A stretch of 64,000 nucleotides of DNA from Exiguobacterium sp. s124. GTDB lineage: Bacteria; Bacillota; Bacilli; Exiguobacteriales; Exiguobacteriaceae. The stretch lies in NCBI RefSeq assembly GCF_018617485.1, contig NZ_JACSKH010000001.1, forward strand, positions 1,054,001 through 1,118,000. Reading direction: 5' to 3'. Below, piece by piece: positions 54,712-64,000 of the stretch. Position numbers and translations under genes: made by a program. A model generated the notes under the pieces. The model saw only the letters and a list, made by a program, of their open reading frames with translations. It was not told where the DNA came from and did no database searches. Numbering within the stretch: the first letter of the stretch is position 1; every line of letters begins with the position of its first letter.

Positions 54712-54740
54712 TTGACAGGATTGTTGTCATGTATTATTCT
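54712..54740 (+). promoter_or_regulatory. glnRA promoter overlapped by a second, weaker GlnR-like site
   Basis: TTGACA (54712-54717) and TATTCT (54735-54740) with 17-base spacing. TGACA-N7-TGTCA (54713-54729) covers the -35 and is centred 22 bases from the first box, two helical turns. Confidence 0.6.
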
Positions 54741-54771
54741 CACATTGTGAGACAGAAAAGGAGGGGTAAGG

Positions 54772-55176
54772 ATGGCTGATCAATTTCGTCGCTCCAACCC
54801 GTTGTTTCCGATTGGAATCGTCCAAGATCTGACGCAACTGACTGGTAGACAGATTCGGTATTATGAAGAACAGGGTCTGATTTCGCCTAGTCGGACGGAA
54901 TCGAAACGACGGCTTTATTCCTTTAATGATGTCGAACGTCTACTCGCAATCAAGGATTACATTGACCAAGGCTTTAATTTGGCGGCAATTCGCCACATGT
55001 TAGAGCAAGAAGGTGAGAAAGAAGCGGAAACGACTGCTCCGACTGCACCGGTCAATGAAGCACCAAAGGTTTCGGAAAAAGAGTTACATCAATTATTGAA
55101 AACACAGCTTCAAGAAGCCGGTCGTTTCAATAAGACGTCGCTCATTCAAGGCGAGCTTTCACGTTTTTATCGATAA
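54772..55176 (+). CDS. glnR: Nitrogen-metabolism repressor GlnR (MerR family)
   Basis: 134 residues. A MerR-type winged helix (about 12-80; [15 protein letters not shown]) and a short C-terminal tail that senses feedback-inhibited glutamine synthetase. It represses glnRA when nitrogen is plentiful. AGGAGGGG precedes the ATG. Two GlnR-type sites lie in its own promoter, so it is autoregulated. Confidence 0.95.
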   Translation: MADQFRRSNPLFPIGIVQDLTQLTGRQIRYYEEQGLISPSRTESKRRLYSFNDVERLLAIKDYIDQGFNLAAIRHMLEQEGEKEAETTAPTAPVNEAPKVSEKELHQLLKTQLQEAGRFNKTSLIQGELSRFYR

Positions 55177-55223
55177 CACCGCACACATCAACCATTACAC
55201 AATGTGAGAGGGGACATTTTACC

Positions 55224-56564
55224 ATGGCCAGAAAAACGTTCACAAAAGAAGACATTAAACGCATCGCACAAGAGGAAGACGTACGCTTTATTCGACTTCA
55301 ATTCACGGACATCCTCGGAACAATCAAAAACGTCGAGGTGCCGATCAGCCAATTGGACAAAGCACTTGATAACAAGATGATGTTTGACGGATCGTCAATC
55401 GAAGGATTCGTCCGCATCGAGGAATCAGACATGTACTTATATCCAGACCTCAACACATGGGTTGTCTTCCCGTGGACAGATGGCAGCGGAAAAGTCGCTC
55501 GCTTAATTTGTGATATTTATAACCCAGACGGTACACCGTTCAGCGGTGACCCACGCGGTACACTCAAACGCAACCTTGAGAAAATGCAAAAACTCGGTTT
55601 CTCAGCGTTCAACGTTGGGCCAGAGCCAGAGTTCTTCTTGTTCAAGAAAGACGCATCAGGCCGTCCGACACTTGAGCTCAACGACCAAGGTGGATACTTC
55701 GACTTGGCACCAGTTGACCTCGGTGAGAACTGCCGTAAAGAAATCGTGATCGAACTTGAAAACATGGGCTTTGAAATCGAAGCATCACACCACGAAGTTG
55801 CACCAGGACAACATGAAATCGACTTCAAATACGCGGATGCTGTCACAACGGCAGATAACATCCAAACGTTCAAGCTCGTCGTTAAGACGATTGCTGCGAA
55901 GTATGGTCTTCACGCGACATTCATGCCGAAGCCACTCTTTGGTGTAAACGGTTCAGGAATGCACGCGAACATGTCACTCTTCAAAGGTGATACGAACGTC
56001 TTCTACGATCCAAATGGCGACATGGAACTTTCAGACACAGCTCGCGCATTCACAGCTGGTATTTTGGAGCACGCTCGTGCGTTCACGGCAGTATGTAACC
56101 CGACTGTGAACTCTTACAAGCGTCTCGTACCAGGCTACGAAGCACCTTGCTACGTTGCATGGAGCGCACGTAACCGTTCACCGCTCGTGCGTGTTCCAGC
56201 AGCACGTGGTCTCTCGACTCGTATCGAAGTACGTTCGGTTGACCCAGCGGCGAACCCGTACCTTGCTCTTGCTGCCCTCTTGGCTTCAGGTCTTGACGGA
56301 ATCGAAAAAGATTTGAACGCACCAAAACCAATCGACAGCAACATCTACGTGATGGACAAGCCAGAGCGTGTAGCGAACGGAATCGACGATCTCCCAGCAA
56401 CACTCTTTGATGCACTCGAAGTCCTTCGTGCGGATAAAGTCGTGATGGATTCACTTGGTGAGCACATCGGCGAACATTTCCTCGAATTGAAAGAAATCGA
56501 GTGGGATATGTTCCGTATGCAAGTAACGGAGTGGGAGCGCGATCAGTACATGACGCTCTACTAA
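55224..56564 (+). CDS. glnA: Glutamine synthetase type I
   Basis: 446 residues, close to the Bacillus enzyme throughout. Visible motifs: FDGSSIEGF, the metal-binding GPEPEFF, NGSGMH and the ATP-binding [10 protein letters not shown], and [13 protein letters not shown]. There is no adenylylation-site segment, as in the alpha subtype regulated by feedback and GlnR. It makes glutamine from glutamate and ammonia. It lies 47 bases after glnR. Confidence 0.97.
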   Translation: MARKTFTKEDIKRIAQEEDVRFIRLQFTDILGTIKNVEVPISQLDKALDNKMMFDGSSIEGFVRIEESDMYLYPDLNTWVVFPWTDGSGKVARLICDIYNPDGTPFSGDPRGTLKRNLEKMQKLGFSAFNVGPEPEFFLFKKDASGRPTLELNDQGGYFDLAPVDLGENCRKEIVIELENMGFEIEASHHEVAPGQHEIDFKYADAVTTADNIQTFKLVVKTIAAKYGLHATFMPKPLFGVNGSGMHANMSLFKGDTNVFYDPNGDMELSDTARAFTAGILEHARAFTAVCNPTVNSYKRLVPGYEAPCYVAWSARNRSPLVRVPAARGLSTRIEVRSVDPAANPYLALAALLASGLDGIEKDLNAPKPIDSNIYVMDKPERVANGIDDLPATLFDALEVLRADKVVMDSLGEHIGEHFLELKEIEWDMFRMQVTEWERDQYMTLY

Positions 56565-56579
56565 TAATAGAAGTATGCA

Positions 56580-56634
56580 AAAGAGCAATGGATGACCTTC
56601 TTCAGAAGGGTCGTTCATTGCTCTTTTTGTTGTG
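56580..56634 (+). terminator. Intrinsic terminator after glnA
   Basis: A long imperfect hairpin: AAGAGCAATG pairs with CATTGCTCTT (outer) and TGACC with GGTC-A/G pairs inside, followed by T residues. Confidence 0.85.
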
Positions 56635-56657
56635 CTTCAGATGAAGCAGATATATAT

Positions 56658-56697
56658 AAAGGACCACCTTCCGTGATCAGTCGGAAGGTGGTCCTTT
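56658..56697. terminator. Hairpin terminator after the DUF2227 gene
   Basis: A stem of about 15 bp (56658-56673 with 56682-56696) built on AAGGACCACCTTCCG, just after the minus-strand stop codon. Confidence 0.75.
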
Positions 56698-56703
56698 CGT
56701 CGG

Positions 56704-57144
56704 TCAAAATGCTTTTTTTATAAATGTCGATGTATAGTCGAGTGCCGTATGCAATGTCGTCGCGAATACGAGTCCTAGAAAGAACGGCATGCCGTGAACG
56801 TCCACCCATGACCGAATCTCCGCCTCATATGCCGTAAAAGGTAATAGCATGATGAGCGGAAAGCCGATGTATGCAATCCGAATCACATCACTCAGACCAG
56901 GTAAATGCGAGAAGAGCGAGCGGTGCGGCATGAGCTTCACATAAGGTAGCCATATCAATTTAAGTGGACCCCATCGATAATAGGCATCTGATTTTAAATC
57001 GAGGTCCGGGGAGAGCCAGAGTGTGCCGATAATCGCACCGATGATCAATGCGAACGGAACATCGATTTCAAGAAAAGGCGTGGCAACCGCAAGTGCTCCG
57101 GTTGCCACGAGATTCGTTCGAGTATGTGTCTTGCCACTAGCCAT
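56704..57144 (-). CDS. DUF2227-family integral membrane metal-binding protein
   Basis: 146 residues with about four membrane spans. Conserved His and Asp residues (TH near the start, SPDLDL, PHRSLFSH, HTALDY) suggest a membrane metal-dependent hydrolase-like site. Function is unknown. It starts in a one-base overlap (TAATG) with lexA, so it is translationally coupled to lexA and probably SOS-regulated. Confidence 0.82.
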   Translation of the reverse strand: MASGKTHTRTNLVATGALAVATPFLEIDVPFALIIGAIIGTLWLSPDLDLKSDAYYRWGPLKLIWLPYVKLMPHRSLFSHLPGLSDVIRIAYIGFPLIMLLPFTAYEAEIRSWVDVHGMPFFLGLVFATTLHTALDYTSTFIKKAF

Positions 57145-57764
57145 TAGTGAATCGTCCGGTATACACCGATAACCTTCCCTAAAATCGAAACATTGTCAAA
57201 ATACATCGCTTCTAACTCATCATTTTCCGGTTGGAGACGAACTTTTGAAGCTTCTTTATAGATTCGTTTCACCGTCGCCTCACCCTCATCGGTCATAGCG
57301 ACGACAATCTCTCCATTGTCGGCCGTGCTCTGCTGGCGGACGAGCACGCGGTCTCCGTCCAAAATCCCAGCGTTAATCATCGAATCCCCAGAAACCGACA
57401 ACATGTATACATTATCTGAACCAACGATATGTGCCGGGAGCGGGAAGTGTTCTTCCACGTTCTCGATGGCGGTAATCGGTGTCCCGGCGGTAACTTTCCC
57501 GATAACCGGTACGTACATGACGGACTCTTGTTCTTCCATTGCCGGCATATCTTCAGTCAAAATCTCAATCGCGCGAGGCTTCGTCTTGTCCCGACGAATC
57601 AACCCGCGTTTTTCTAGACGATCTAGGTGACCGTGTACGGTCGAACTAGAAGCAAGGCCGACGGCTTCTCCAATTTCACGAACAGAAGGTGGATATCCCT
57701 TTGCCCGAACTTCATCTTTGATGAAATCAAGAATCTGTTGTTGTCGCGCTGACATTTTTTTCAT
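57144..57764 (-). CDS. lexA: SOS repressor LexA
   Basis: 206 residues. An N-terminal winged helix (about 1-70), then the self-cleaving domain with cleavage bond A93-G94, nucleophile S128 in SGDSM and K166. RecA filaments stimulate its self-cleavage. The ATG at 57764 follows GAGGTGA; the GTG nine bases upstream is inside that site. LexA boxes lie before it, one across its -35 region. Confidence 0.96.
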   Translation of the reverse strand: MKKMSARQQQILDFIKDEVRAKGYPPSVREIGEAVGLASSSTVHGHLDRLEKRGLIRRDKTKPRAIEILTEDMPAMEEQESVMYVPVIGKVTAGTPITAIENVEEHFPLPAHIVGSDNVYMLSVSGDSMINAGILDGDRVLVRQQSTADNGEIVVAMTDEGEATVKRIYKEASKVRLQPENDELEAMYFDNVSILGKVIGVYRTIH

Positions 57765-57845
57765 TATGTTCACCTCGATGTAATCGAATAACCTGCAAAC
57801 GCATCCTATTCTTTATGTGTCTAGTGTAACACAAGAACACATGAG

Positions 57846-57946
57846 CGTACAAACATTCGTTCGTTATTTTCTGTTGACCGAACACGGGTTCTTGTTTTAT
57901 GATGAGAACAGATAAACGAACAAACGTTCTAACGAACATATATTCT
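57846..57946. promoter_or_regulatory. Cluster of LexA boxes between lexA and the small membrane protein
   Basis: CGAACACGGGTTCT (57879-57892), CGAACAAACGTTCT (57917-57930) and CGAACATATATTCT (57933-57946) each match CGAAC-N4-GTTCG at 12 or 13 of the 14 positions. CGTACAAACATTCG (57846-57859) is weaker and overlaps a TTGTAC element that, with TACACT 18 bases on, forms a minus-strand lexA promoter. Confidence 0.85.
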
Positions 57947-57967
57947 TATACAGGAGGCAATGCAATT

Positions 57968-58204
57968 ATGAAAGATACACTCAACGGAATCATTTTAGTC
58001 GGAATGCTCTTGGTCGGGATGTTCGCTTTTTATTTGGCAGGAGAGATGCGGGGGGAACCGGCAGCGGTTGAACCAGTCGTCACATCGGAACGCACGATTG
58101 AAGAAGAGGTCGCGTATGTCCAGGCAGAATCACTCGAAGCACAGATCATGGCGGAGCGAGAAGAGCATAACGAACGTAAAACAAAATGGTATGCCGCTGA
58201 GTGA
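57968..58204 (+). CDS. Small SOS-regulated membrane protein in the yneA position
   Basis: 78 residues. One membrane span (about 6-24) followed by an acidic then charged tail predicted to be helical. It lies between LexA boxes and a yneB-like gene, exactly where B. subtilis has yneA, the SOS division inhibitor. YneA has a membrane span plus a LysM domain; no LysM is visible here and the protein is shorter. So it may be an analogue or a divergent relative; division inhibition is inference. GGAGG precedes the ATG at 57968; an upstream ATG at 57899 would start inside the operators. Confidence 0.8.
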   Translation: MKDTLNGIILVGMLLVGMFAFYLAGEMRGEPAAVEPVVTSERTIEEEVAYVQAESLEAQIMAEREEHNERKTKWYAAE

Positions 58205-58245
58205 TCGTTCATCATTGCGTACCGTTCTCGAACTGTGTATCGTAA

Positions 58246-58920
<675 letters not shown>

Positions 58921-58980
58921 TTCTTCCTCTCTGATTTTGTAAAGTATAAGAACAAATTCACTAGAGAGGGGGCGAGTCAG

Positions 58981-59214
58981 ATGTTAGCACCAGGACAATT
59001 GGAGCGAATCAATTTCCTCGCCAACAAAGCGAAGACAGAAGGACTGTCTCAAGATGAAATGAACGAGCAACAAAACCTACGCCAAGAATATTTGAAGGCG
59101 TTCCGTCAATCGTTCAAGTCGCAAATGATGGGCATGAAAGTCGTGGATCCAGATGGCAACGACGTCACGCCTGAGAAATTGAAAGAAGATCAAAAACGCT
59201 ATCGTGGCGAGTGA
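58981..59214 (+). CDS. ynzC: YnzC (UPF0291/DUF896) small protein
   Basis: 77 residues, two helices in the N-terminal half (LERINFLANKAKTEGL, then EQQNLRQEYLKAFR) and a flexible tail. The family is common in Firmicutes; function is unknown. Position in the SOS operon after yneB matches B. subtilis. GAGGGGGCG precedes the ATG. Confidence 0.93.
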   Translation: MLAPGQLERINFLANKAKTEGLSQDEMNEQQNLRQEYLKAFRQSFKSQMMGMKVVDPDGNDVTPEKLKEDQKRYRGE

Positions 59215-59219
59215 TGCTG

Positions 59220-59255
59220 AATGCACATCCTATTTCGTATAGGATGTGCATTTTT
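59220..59255 (+). terminator. Intrinsic terminator after ynzC
   Basis: A stem of about 14 bp (59220-59233 with 59238-59251) and a T-rich tail. Confidence 0.88.
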
Positions 59256-59350
59256 GTTATACACGAACGCTCATCAGACGAACGGATTTCGGTTCATTTC
59301 ATGCAATTGAAGGAAACGATTTCAATGAATGTGTTATACTAATTAATTAG

Positions 59351-59379
59351 TTGTGACACACGAATGAGTGTGATAAAAT
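59351..59379 (+). promoter_or_regulatory. tkt promoter
   Basis: TTGTGA (59351-59356) and TAAAAT (59374-59379) with 17-base spacing. A second -10-like TATACT lies just upstream. The ACAC...GTGT repeat in the spacer is noted but not assigned. Confidence 0.6.
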
Positions 59380-59422
59380 ATGACGGGTAGAAAACCTTCT
59401 TAACACAGAGAGGATGAAATTA

Positions 59423-61405
59423 GTGGAAACAACTACTAAAGAATTATTAGCGATTAACTCGATCCGGACGCTCTCAATTGATGCGGTCCAAAAAGCGAAC
59501 TCTGGTCACCCAGGGATGCCGATGGGTGCTGCACCTATGGCGTTTACACTTTGGACAGACAAAATGCGTCATAACCCGAAAAACCCGAACTGGTTCAACC
59601 GTGACCGTTTCGTACTTTCGGCAGGCCATGGATCGATGCTCTTGTATTCGCTCCTTCACTTGTCTGGATATGATTTGTCGATGGACGACCTTAAATCATT
59701 CCGTCAAATGGACTCGAAGACTCCTGGTCACCCAGAGTACCGTCATACGGCTGGTGTAGATGCGACGACGGGACCGCTTGGACAAGGGATTGCGATGGCT
59801 GTCGGGATGGCCATGGCAGAGAAGCATTTAGAAGCGACTTACAACCGCGACGAGTTCAACGTCGTTGACCACTACACGTTCGGGATTTGCGGAGATGGAG
59901 ATTTGATGGAAGGTGTTTCAGCGGAAGCAGCATCACTCGCTGGTCACTTGAAGCTCGGTAAACTTGTTGTGCTTTACGATTCAAATGATATCTCGCTCGA
60001 TGGCGATCTTCACAAGTCGTTCTCTGAAAGCGTAGAAGACCGTTTCAACGCATACGGATGGCAAGTCATTCGTGTTGAAGACGGAACAGATATCGATTCA
60101 ATCGCAAAAGCAATCGACGCAGCGAAAGCTGAGACGTCAAAACCAACATTGATTGAAGTGAAAACGGTCATCGGATTCGGTTCACCGAACAAGTCAGGGA
60201 AATCAGCCTCACACGGTGCACCACTTGGAGACGCTGAAATCGAATTGACGAAACAGTTCTATAAATGGGAAGGCGAGTCGTTCTACGTGCCGAACGAAGT
60301 ATACGACTTGTTCAACGAGAAAGTTGTCGAGCCTGGCGCAAAATACGAGTCAGACTGGAACGAACTCGTAGAAGCATATAAATCGGCACACCCAGAACTC
60401 GGTGCACAGTTCGAGCGTGCGATGAACAACGAACTTCCTGAAGGTTGGGACAGTGAGTTGCCGACATTCGAAATCGGTTCGAAAAAAGCAACACGTCAAA
60501 CGAGCGGTGAAGTGTTGAACGCAATCGCAAAAGCAGTACCGACACTCTTCGGTGGATCGGCTGACCTTGCCGGTTCAAACAACTCGATGATTAAGGGTGC
60601 AGTGGACTTCGATGAAGATCCAGCTGGACGTAACATCTGGTTCGGTGTTCGTGAGTTCGCAATGGCGGCAGCTGTAAACGGAATGGCACTTCACGGTGGC
60701 GTACTTCCTTACGGTGCGACATTCTTCGTCTTCTCGGATTACCTTCGCCCGGCAGTCCGTCTTGCTGCACTCATGGGACTCCCATCGACGTTCATCTTGA
60801 CGCACGACTCAATCGCAGTCGGTGAAGATGGTCCGACACACGAGCCGGTTGAACACTTGATGAGCTTCCGTGCGATGCCAAACCTCTCTGTCCTTCGCCC
60901 GGCAGACGGTAAAGAAACGATTGCTGCTTGGAAACAAGCTGTGACATCGAAAACGACACCGTCACTTCTCGTCTTGACTCGTCAAGCGTTGCCTGAGCTT
61001 GAAGGCACATCGATTGAAACGGCAGGAAAAGGAGCATATGTCGTTGCAGGAGAATCGAAAGATGCAGACGTCCTCTTACTCGGAACAGGTTCGGAAGTAC
61101 ACGTTCTCGTCGAAGCGCGTGAACAGCTCGCGTCAGAAGGTGTGAATGCGGCAGTTGTTTCAATGCCATCATGGGAACTCTTTGAAGCTCAATCTGCTGA
61201 ATATAAAGAGTCTGTCCTTCCATCTTCAATCACGAAGCGTGTATCACTTGAAGCGGGTGCGACACTTGGATGGTACAAATATGTAGGATTCGGTGGAAAA
61301 GTACTCGGAATCGACAAGTTCGGAGCTTCTGCACCTGGAGACCTTCTTATGAAGGAATACGGGATGTCAGTCGACAACGTCGTCAATGCAGTGAAATCAC
61401 TTTAA
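59423..61405 (+). CDS. tkt: Transketolase
   Basis: 660 residues. The thiamine pyrophosphate motif [14 protein letters not shown], the early [14 protein letters not shown], the middle [10 protein letters not shown] and the pyrimidine-domain GVREFAM are present. It moves two-carbon units in the pentose phosphate pathway. The GTG at 59423 is chosen because GAGAGG lies about 9 bases upstream; an ATG at 59414 abuts that site. It lies after ynzC as in B. subtilis. Confidence 0.95.
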   Translation: METTTKELLAINSIRTLSIDAVQKANSGHPGMPMGAAPMAFTLWTDKMRHNPKNPNWFNRDRFVLSAGHGSMLLYSLLHLSGYDLSMDDLKSFRQMDSKTPGHPEYRHTAGVDATTGPLGQGIAMAVGMAMAEKHLEATYNRDEFNVVDHYTFGICGDGDLMEGVSAEAASLAGHLKLGKLVVLYDSNDISLDGDLHKSFSESVEDRFNAYGWQVIRVEDGTDIDSIAKAIDAAKAETSKPTLIEVKTVIGFGSPNKSGKSASHGAPLGDAEIELTKQFYKWEGESFYVPNEVYDLFNEKVVEPGAKYESDWNELVEAYKSAHPELGAQFERAMNNELPEGWDSELPTFEIGSKKATRQTSGEVLNAIAKAVPTLFGGSADLAGSNNSMIKGAVDFDEDPAGRNIWFGVREFAMAAAVNGMALHGGVLPYGATFFVFSDYLRPAVRLAALMGLPSTFILTHDSIAVGEDGPTHEPVEHLMSFRAMPNLSVLRPADGKETIAAWKQAVTSKTTPSLLVLTRQALPELEGTSIETAGKGAYVVAGESKDADVLLLGTGSEVHVLVEAREQLASEGVNAAVVSMPSWELFEAQSAEYKESVLPSSITKRVSLEAGATLGWYKYVGFGGKVLGIDKFGASAPGDLLMKEYGMSVDNVVNAVKSL

Positions 61406-61422
61406 TTGAATGCTAGAATGTT

Positions 61423-61455
61423 GTGGCGGTCGCTCATTTGGCCGTCACTTTTTTT
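61423..61455 (+). terminator. Intrinsic terminator after tkt
   Basis: A 9-bp stem with G-T pairs (61423-61431 with 61440-61448) and a 7-T tail. Confidence 0.85.
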
Positions 61456-61530
61456 CTGCACGACTAGCGAAGTTGTTCAATTTAGTGTATAGTAAAAAAC
61501 GATGTTTCATATGGTAGAGGAGGTAAAGCC

Positions 61531-61764
61531 TTGAGTACATTATTCTGGATTCTTCTTGTCGTGGCAGCACTCATCGGGGGTATCGCGATTGGATTCTTCA
61601 TCGCGCGTAAATACATGATGAACTACCTTGAACAGAACCCGCCAATCAATGAAGATATGATTCGTACGTTGATGATGCAAATGGGTCAAAAGCCATCACA
61701 GAAGAAAGTCAACCAAGTGATGCGCGCCATGAACGTGCAGATGAAAAACGAAAAGAAATCATAA
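61531..61764 (+). CDS. yneF: YneF (UPF0154) small membrane protein
   Basis: 77 residues. One N-terminal membrane span (about 5-25) ending in ARKYMMNYL and a charged tail with [20 protein letters not shown], the family signature. Function unknown. The start is TTG at 61531 after GAGGAGG, 8 bases upstream. It is in the Bacillus position after tkt. Confidence 0.93.
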
Positions 61765-61773
61765 TCAGTCATG

Positions 61774-61803
61774 AAAGCACTTCGGTCTCCGAAGTGCTTT
61801 TTT
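61774..61803 (+). terminator. Intrinsic terminator after yneF
   Basis: A 12-bp stem on AAAGCACTTCGG (61774-61785) with its complement from 61789, and a T run. Confidence 0.9.
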
Positions 61804-61888
61804 GCTTCCTCTTTTTGTTAGACAATCGAACAAACTTTCGCTACGATTAATGAATAATCTTCATGTGAAGACAAAGGGGGCGTTTCAC

Positions 61889-63643
61889 ATTCGTGTATTT
61901 AAACAATTATCTTGGTTTTTACGTCTCGAGTGGAGGACGTATGCACTTGGCATCGTCTTACTCGTATTCGTAGCGGGATTAGAATTAATTCCACCGCGCA
62001 TCATCGGACGAATCGTCGATGAAATCAACCGGGGTTCACTTTCGTCGAACACGCTTTGGATGTTGCTAGGCGGTCTGGCTGCCGTCGGAATCGGAAATTA
62101 TGTCGCCCGCTTCTTTTGGCGCTATTTTATCTTCGGCGCTTCAATTCGACTGGGGAGAATGCTTCGAAGCCAACTGTATCGGCACTTTACCGATCTTGAT
62201 CAACGATTTTACAAAAAGTCACGTGTCGGCGACCTGATGGCTCACGCGACAAACGATGTACAAGCCGTATCCATGACGGCAGGGGCAGGGATTTTAACAC
62301 TTGTCGATAGCGTGACGCTTGGAACGTTCGTCATCATCACGATGATTACAACAATCAGTTGGAAGCTCACGCTCGTCGCCTTGCTCCCACTCCCGATCAT
62401 GGTCGCTCTGACGACACGATATGGGAAGATGTTACATAGCCGATTTGGGGTCGCCCAAGCGGCATTTTCAGAATTGAATGACAAAGTACAGGAAAGTGTG
62501 AGTGGGGTTCGTGTCTTGAAGTCGACCGGGGAAGTCGAACGAGACGTAGACTCGTTCGAGAACTTATCGAGTGAGGTCATGGCAAAAAACGTACGGGTTG
62601 CCAAAATCGATGCCCTGTATGATCCAACTATCTTTGGTATTGTCGGTTTGTCGTATATCCTTTCAGTTGGCTATGGGGCGGTCTTGATTGAACAAGGTGA
62701 ATTGACAATCGGACAAATTGTAAGCTTCACTGCCTATTTGGCACTATTGACGTGGCCGATGTTAGCTTTTGGATGGCTCTTCAACATCGTCGAGCGTGGA
62801 CGGGCGTCATACGACCGGATTGAACGAATGCTCGCCGTCAAACCAGAGATTCAAGATGACCGGATGGCCGCCACGACACTTGCACACTCAGAGGTGGAAG
62901 TCGATGTGCGAAACTTTGCGTATGACGATACGGTTGTACTCCATGATGTCCATTTTCGGATTGAGCGTGGGAAGACAATCGGGATTGTTGGAAGGACAGG
63001 TGCAGGTAAGACGACGATTGTCCGTCTGTTGACCCGTGAGTATGACGTAAAAGATGGAAAGATTAAAATCGGAGGCATCAATATCCGCCAAGTGAAAAAA
63101 TCACTGTTAATGGACAAAATTGCGGTCGTGCCACAAGACCATTTCTTATTCTCGGATTCGATTGCGAACAACATCGCTTTCGGAAAACCTGAGGCGAGCA
63201 TGGAGGAAATCATCGAGGCGGCCAAAGTCGCTGAGGTGCATGAAGATATCGTCCGTCTCCCTGAAGGGTATGCGACACTCGTTGGGGAACGTGGAGTGAC
63301 CTTGTCAGGTGGACAGAAACAACGTATATCCATTGCGCGTGCGCTCATGACTGAAGCGGATGTCTTAATCTTAGATGATGCGCTATCTGCCGTAGATGCG
63401 AAGACGGAAGAGTCCATCATCGAACACTTCCGTGTCGGAAATCCTGATCAAGCTCGTGTCATCGTTGCGCATCGCCTCTCTGCTGTGGAACACGCGGATG
63501 AGGTCCTTGTGATCGAAGACGGGAAAATCGTACAGCGTGGGCGTCACGACGAATTGCTTAGAGAAGCAGGTTGGTATCGTGAAACGTATGATCGCCAACA
63601 ACTTGAAGCGATTGTAGAAGGGGGTGGACATGATGAAGCATGA
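61889..63643 (+). CDS. yheI: Heterodimeric multidrug ABC exporter subunit, YheI/BmrC-like
   Basis: 584 residues if translated from ATT at 61889. Six membrane spans (about 1-300) and an ATP-binding domain: Walker A GRTGAGKTT (368-376), signature LSGGQ (472-476), Walker B ILDD with D497 where active sites have Glu, and H-loop VAHRLS. The Asp marks the weak site of a heterodimer, as in B. subtilis BmrC (YheI, 585 residues from memory). Ribosome site AAAGGGGG ends 8 bases before ATT; ATG 61850 and GTG 61865 have none. It probably exports drugs with the next gene's product. Confidence 0.85.
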   Translation: MRVFKQLSWFLRLEWRTYALGIVLLVFVAGLELIPPRIIGRIVDEINRGSLSSNTLWMLLGGLAAVGIGNYVARFFWRYFIFGASIRLGRMLRSQLYRHFTDLDQRFYKKSRVGDLMAHATNDVQAVSMTAGAGILTLVDSVTLGTFVIITMITTISWKLTLVALLPLPIMVALTTRYGKMLHSRFGVAQAAFSELNDKVQESVSGVRVLKSTGEVERDVDSFENLSSEVMAKNVRVAKIDALYDPTIFGIVGLSYILSVGYGAVLIEQGELTIGQIVSFTAYLALLTWPMLAFGWLFNIVERGRASYDRIERMLAVKPEIQDDRMAATTLAHSEVEVDVRNFAYDDTVVLHDVHFRIERGKTIGIVGRTGAGKTTIVRLLTREYDVKDGKIKIGGINIRQVKKSLLMDKIAVVPQDHFLFSDSIANNIAFGKPEASMEEIIEAAKVAEVHEDIVRLPEGYATLVGERGVTLSGGQKQRISIARALMTEADVLILDDALSAVDAKTEESIIEHFRVGNPDQARVIVAHRLSAVEHADEVLVIEDGKIVQRGRHDELLREAGWYRETYDRQQLEAIVEGGGHDEA

Positions 63644-64000
63644 TGTTCAAGAATGGGAAGTCATCAAACGGTTACTCAGCTATGCGAAGCGTTACGGAAA
63701 GTCACTCAGTGTCGCCTTCGTTTTTCTATTGATTGCGACAGGTGCTAAGTTGGCTGGTCCTTTTTTAATCAAAGTATTCATCGATGAATTTGTCACTCCC
63801 GGTGTCTACCCGACGAACTGGGTCATTGCACTCTTCACGGTCTATATGGTTCTTCACTTATCGGCGATCTTATTTGACTATCTGCAATCCATCTCATTCC
63901 AGAAGATTGCATTGAAGATTGTTCAAAACATACGAATGGATATTTTCCGCCACGTCATGGGGATGCGGCTCGCTTATTTTGATCGAACACCAGCGGGCGT
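63630..64000 (+). CDS. yheH: Heterodimeric ABC exporter second subunit, YheH/BmrD-like (truncated by window edge)
   Basis: The first 123 residues only. An N-terminal stretch then at least two membrane spans (about 27-50 and 67-95) of an ABC exporter, and the coupling region IRMDIFRHVMGMRLAYFDRTPAG. It overlaps the yheI end by 14 bases behind GGGGGTGG, with two adjacent ATG codons. As partner of YheI it should supply the catalytic ATP site; that part lies beyond the window. Confidence 0.85.
   Translation, partial: MMKHDVQEWEVIKRLLSYAKRYGKSLSVAFVFLLIATGAKLAGPFLIKVFIDEFVTPGVYPTNWVIALFTVYMVLHLSAILFDYLQSISFQKIALKIVQNIRMDIFRHVMGMRLAYFDRTPAG

Noticed and set aside
57899-57967. Longer start for the small SOS protein
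   Set aside because: The upstream in-frame ATG would put coding sequence across two LexA boxes and lacks a ribosome site; the ATG at 57968 has GGAGG.

Overview
The window reads as a chromosomal segment of a Bacillales bacterium, most likely an Exiguobacterium-type organism (inference). Base composition looks close to balanced for a Firmicute. Gene order repeatedly matches Bacillus subtilis blocks: yqkF|nudF, fur, xerD-deoB-punA; ppiB, ribT, ypuF, scpAB, rluB, resABCDE; ymfFHI-ymfK-ymfM-pgsA-cinA-recA-rny-ymdB-spoVS; hflX-ynbB-glnRA; lexA|yneA-yneB-ynzC-tkt-yneF. The sporulation genes that sit inside some of these blocks in Bacillus are missing, as expected for a non-sporulating relative. I saw no rRNA, tRNA, CRISPR array, insertion sequence or prophage module.

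Region by region. 1-5.6 kb: a gene end, a small membrane protein, a signalling group (receiver-PP2C phosphatase, lone Hpt protein, CheV), the magnesium channel CorA and the NADP-linked GapN. 5.7-12.5 kb: one tightly packed set of eight genes, namely a metallo-hydrolase and an SDR (yqjPQ-like), a YnjBCD-like ABC importer with two separate permeases, a CDP-alcohol phosphatidyltransferase and a SelD-N-terminus-like flavoprotein. 12.5-16 kb: lipoprotein, thioredoxin-like protein, PadR regulator, aldo/keto reductase, NudF and Fur. 16-20.4 kb: xerD with a nucleoside-salvage operon (deoB, punA, pdp). 20.5-30.2 kb: ppiB, ribT, ypuF, condensin partners scpAB, rluB and the cytochrome c maturation and respiratory-control genes resABC and resDE. 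30.2-41.7 kb: cobalamin adenosyltransferase, the ymf genes (including the EF-P-modification reductase YmfI), RodZ, PgsA, CinA, RecA, RNase Y, YmdB and SpoVS. 41.7-44.8 kb: a histidine phosphatase and the threonine-to-glycine operon tdh-kbl.

44.9-51 kb is the accessory part: DUF4256, an MFS pump, a zinc-ligand-less MDR oxidoreductase, an acetyltransferase, and a MarR regulator divergent from two crotonase-fold genes. Much of it looks richer in A and T than its surroundings. A lone recombinase-like gene with altered active-site residues closes it at 51-52 kb. 52-64 kb returns to the conserved core: hflX, ynbB, glnRA, a DUF2227 gene coupled to lexA, a small SOS-type membrane protein, a serine recombinase, ynzC, tkt, yneF and a heterodimeric multidrug ABC exporter whose second half runs off the window.

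Regulation is visible in several places. LexA boxes lie between lexA and the small membrane protein and before recA. Two GlnR-type sites spaced 22 bp precede glnR. Most transcription units end in strong hairpin terminators, often shared by convergent genes. The items most worth a second look are the eight-gene transporter/lipid/redox operon, the SOS small membrane protein without LysM in the yneA slot, the recombinase with substituted catalytic residues, and an apparent ATT start codon on the ABC exporter gene.
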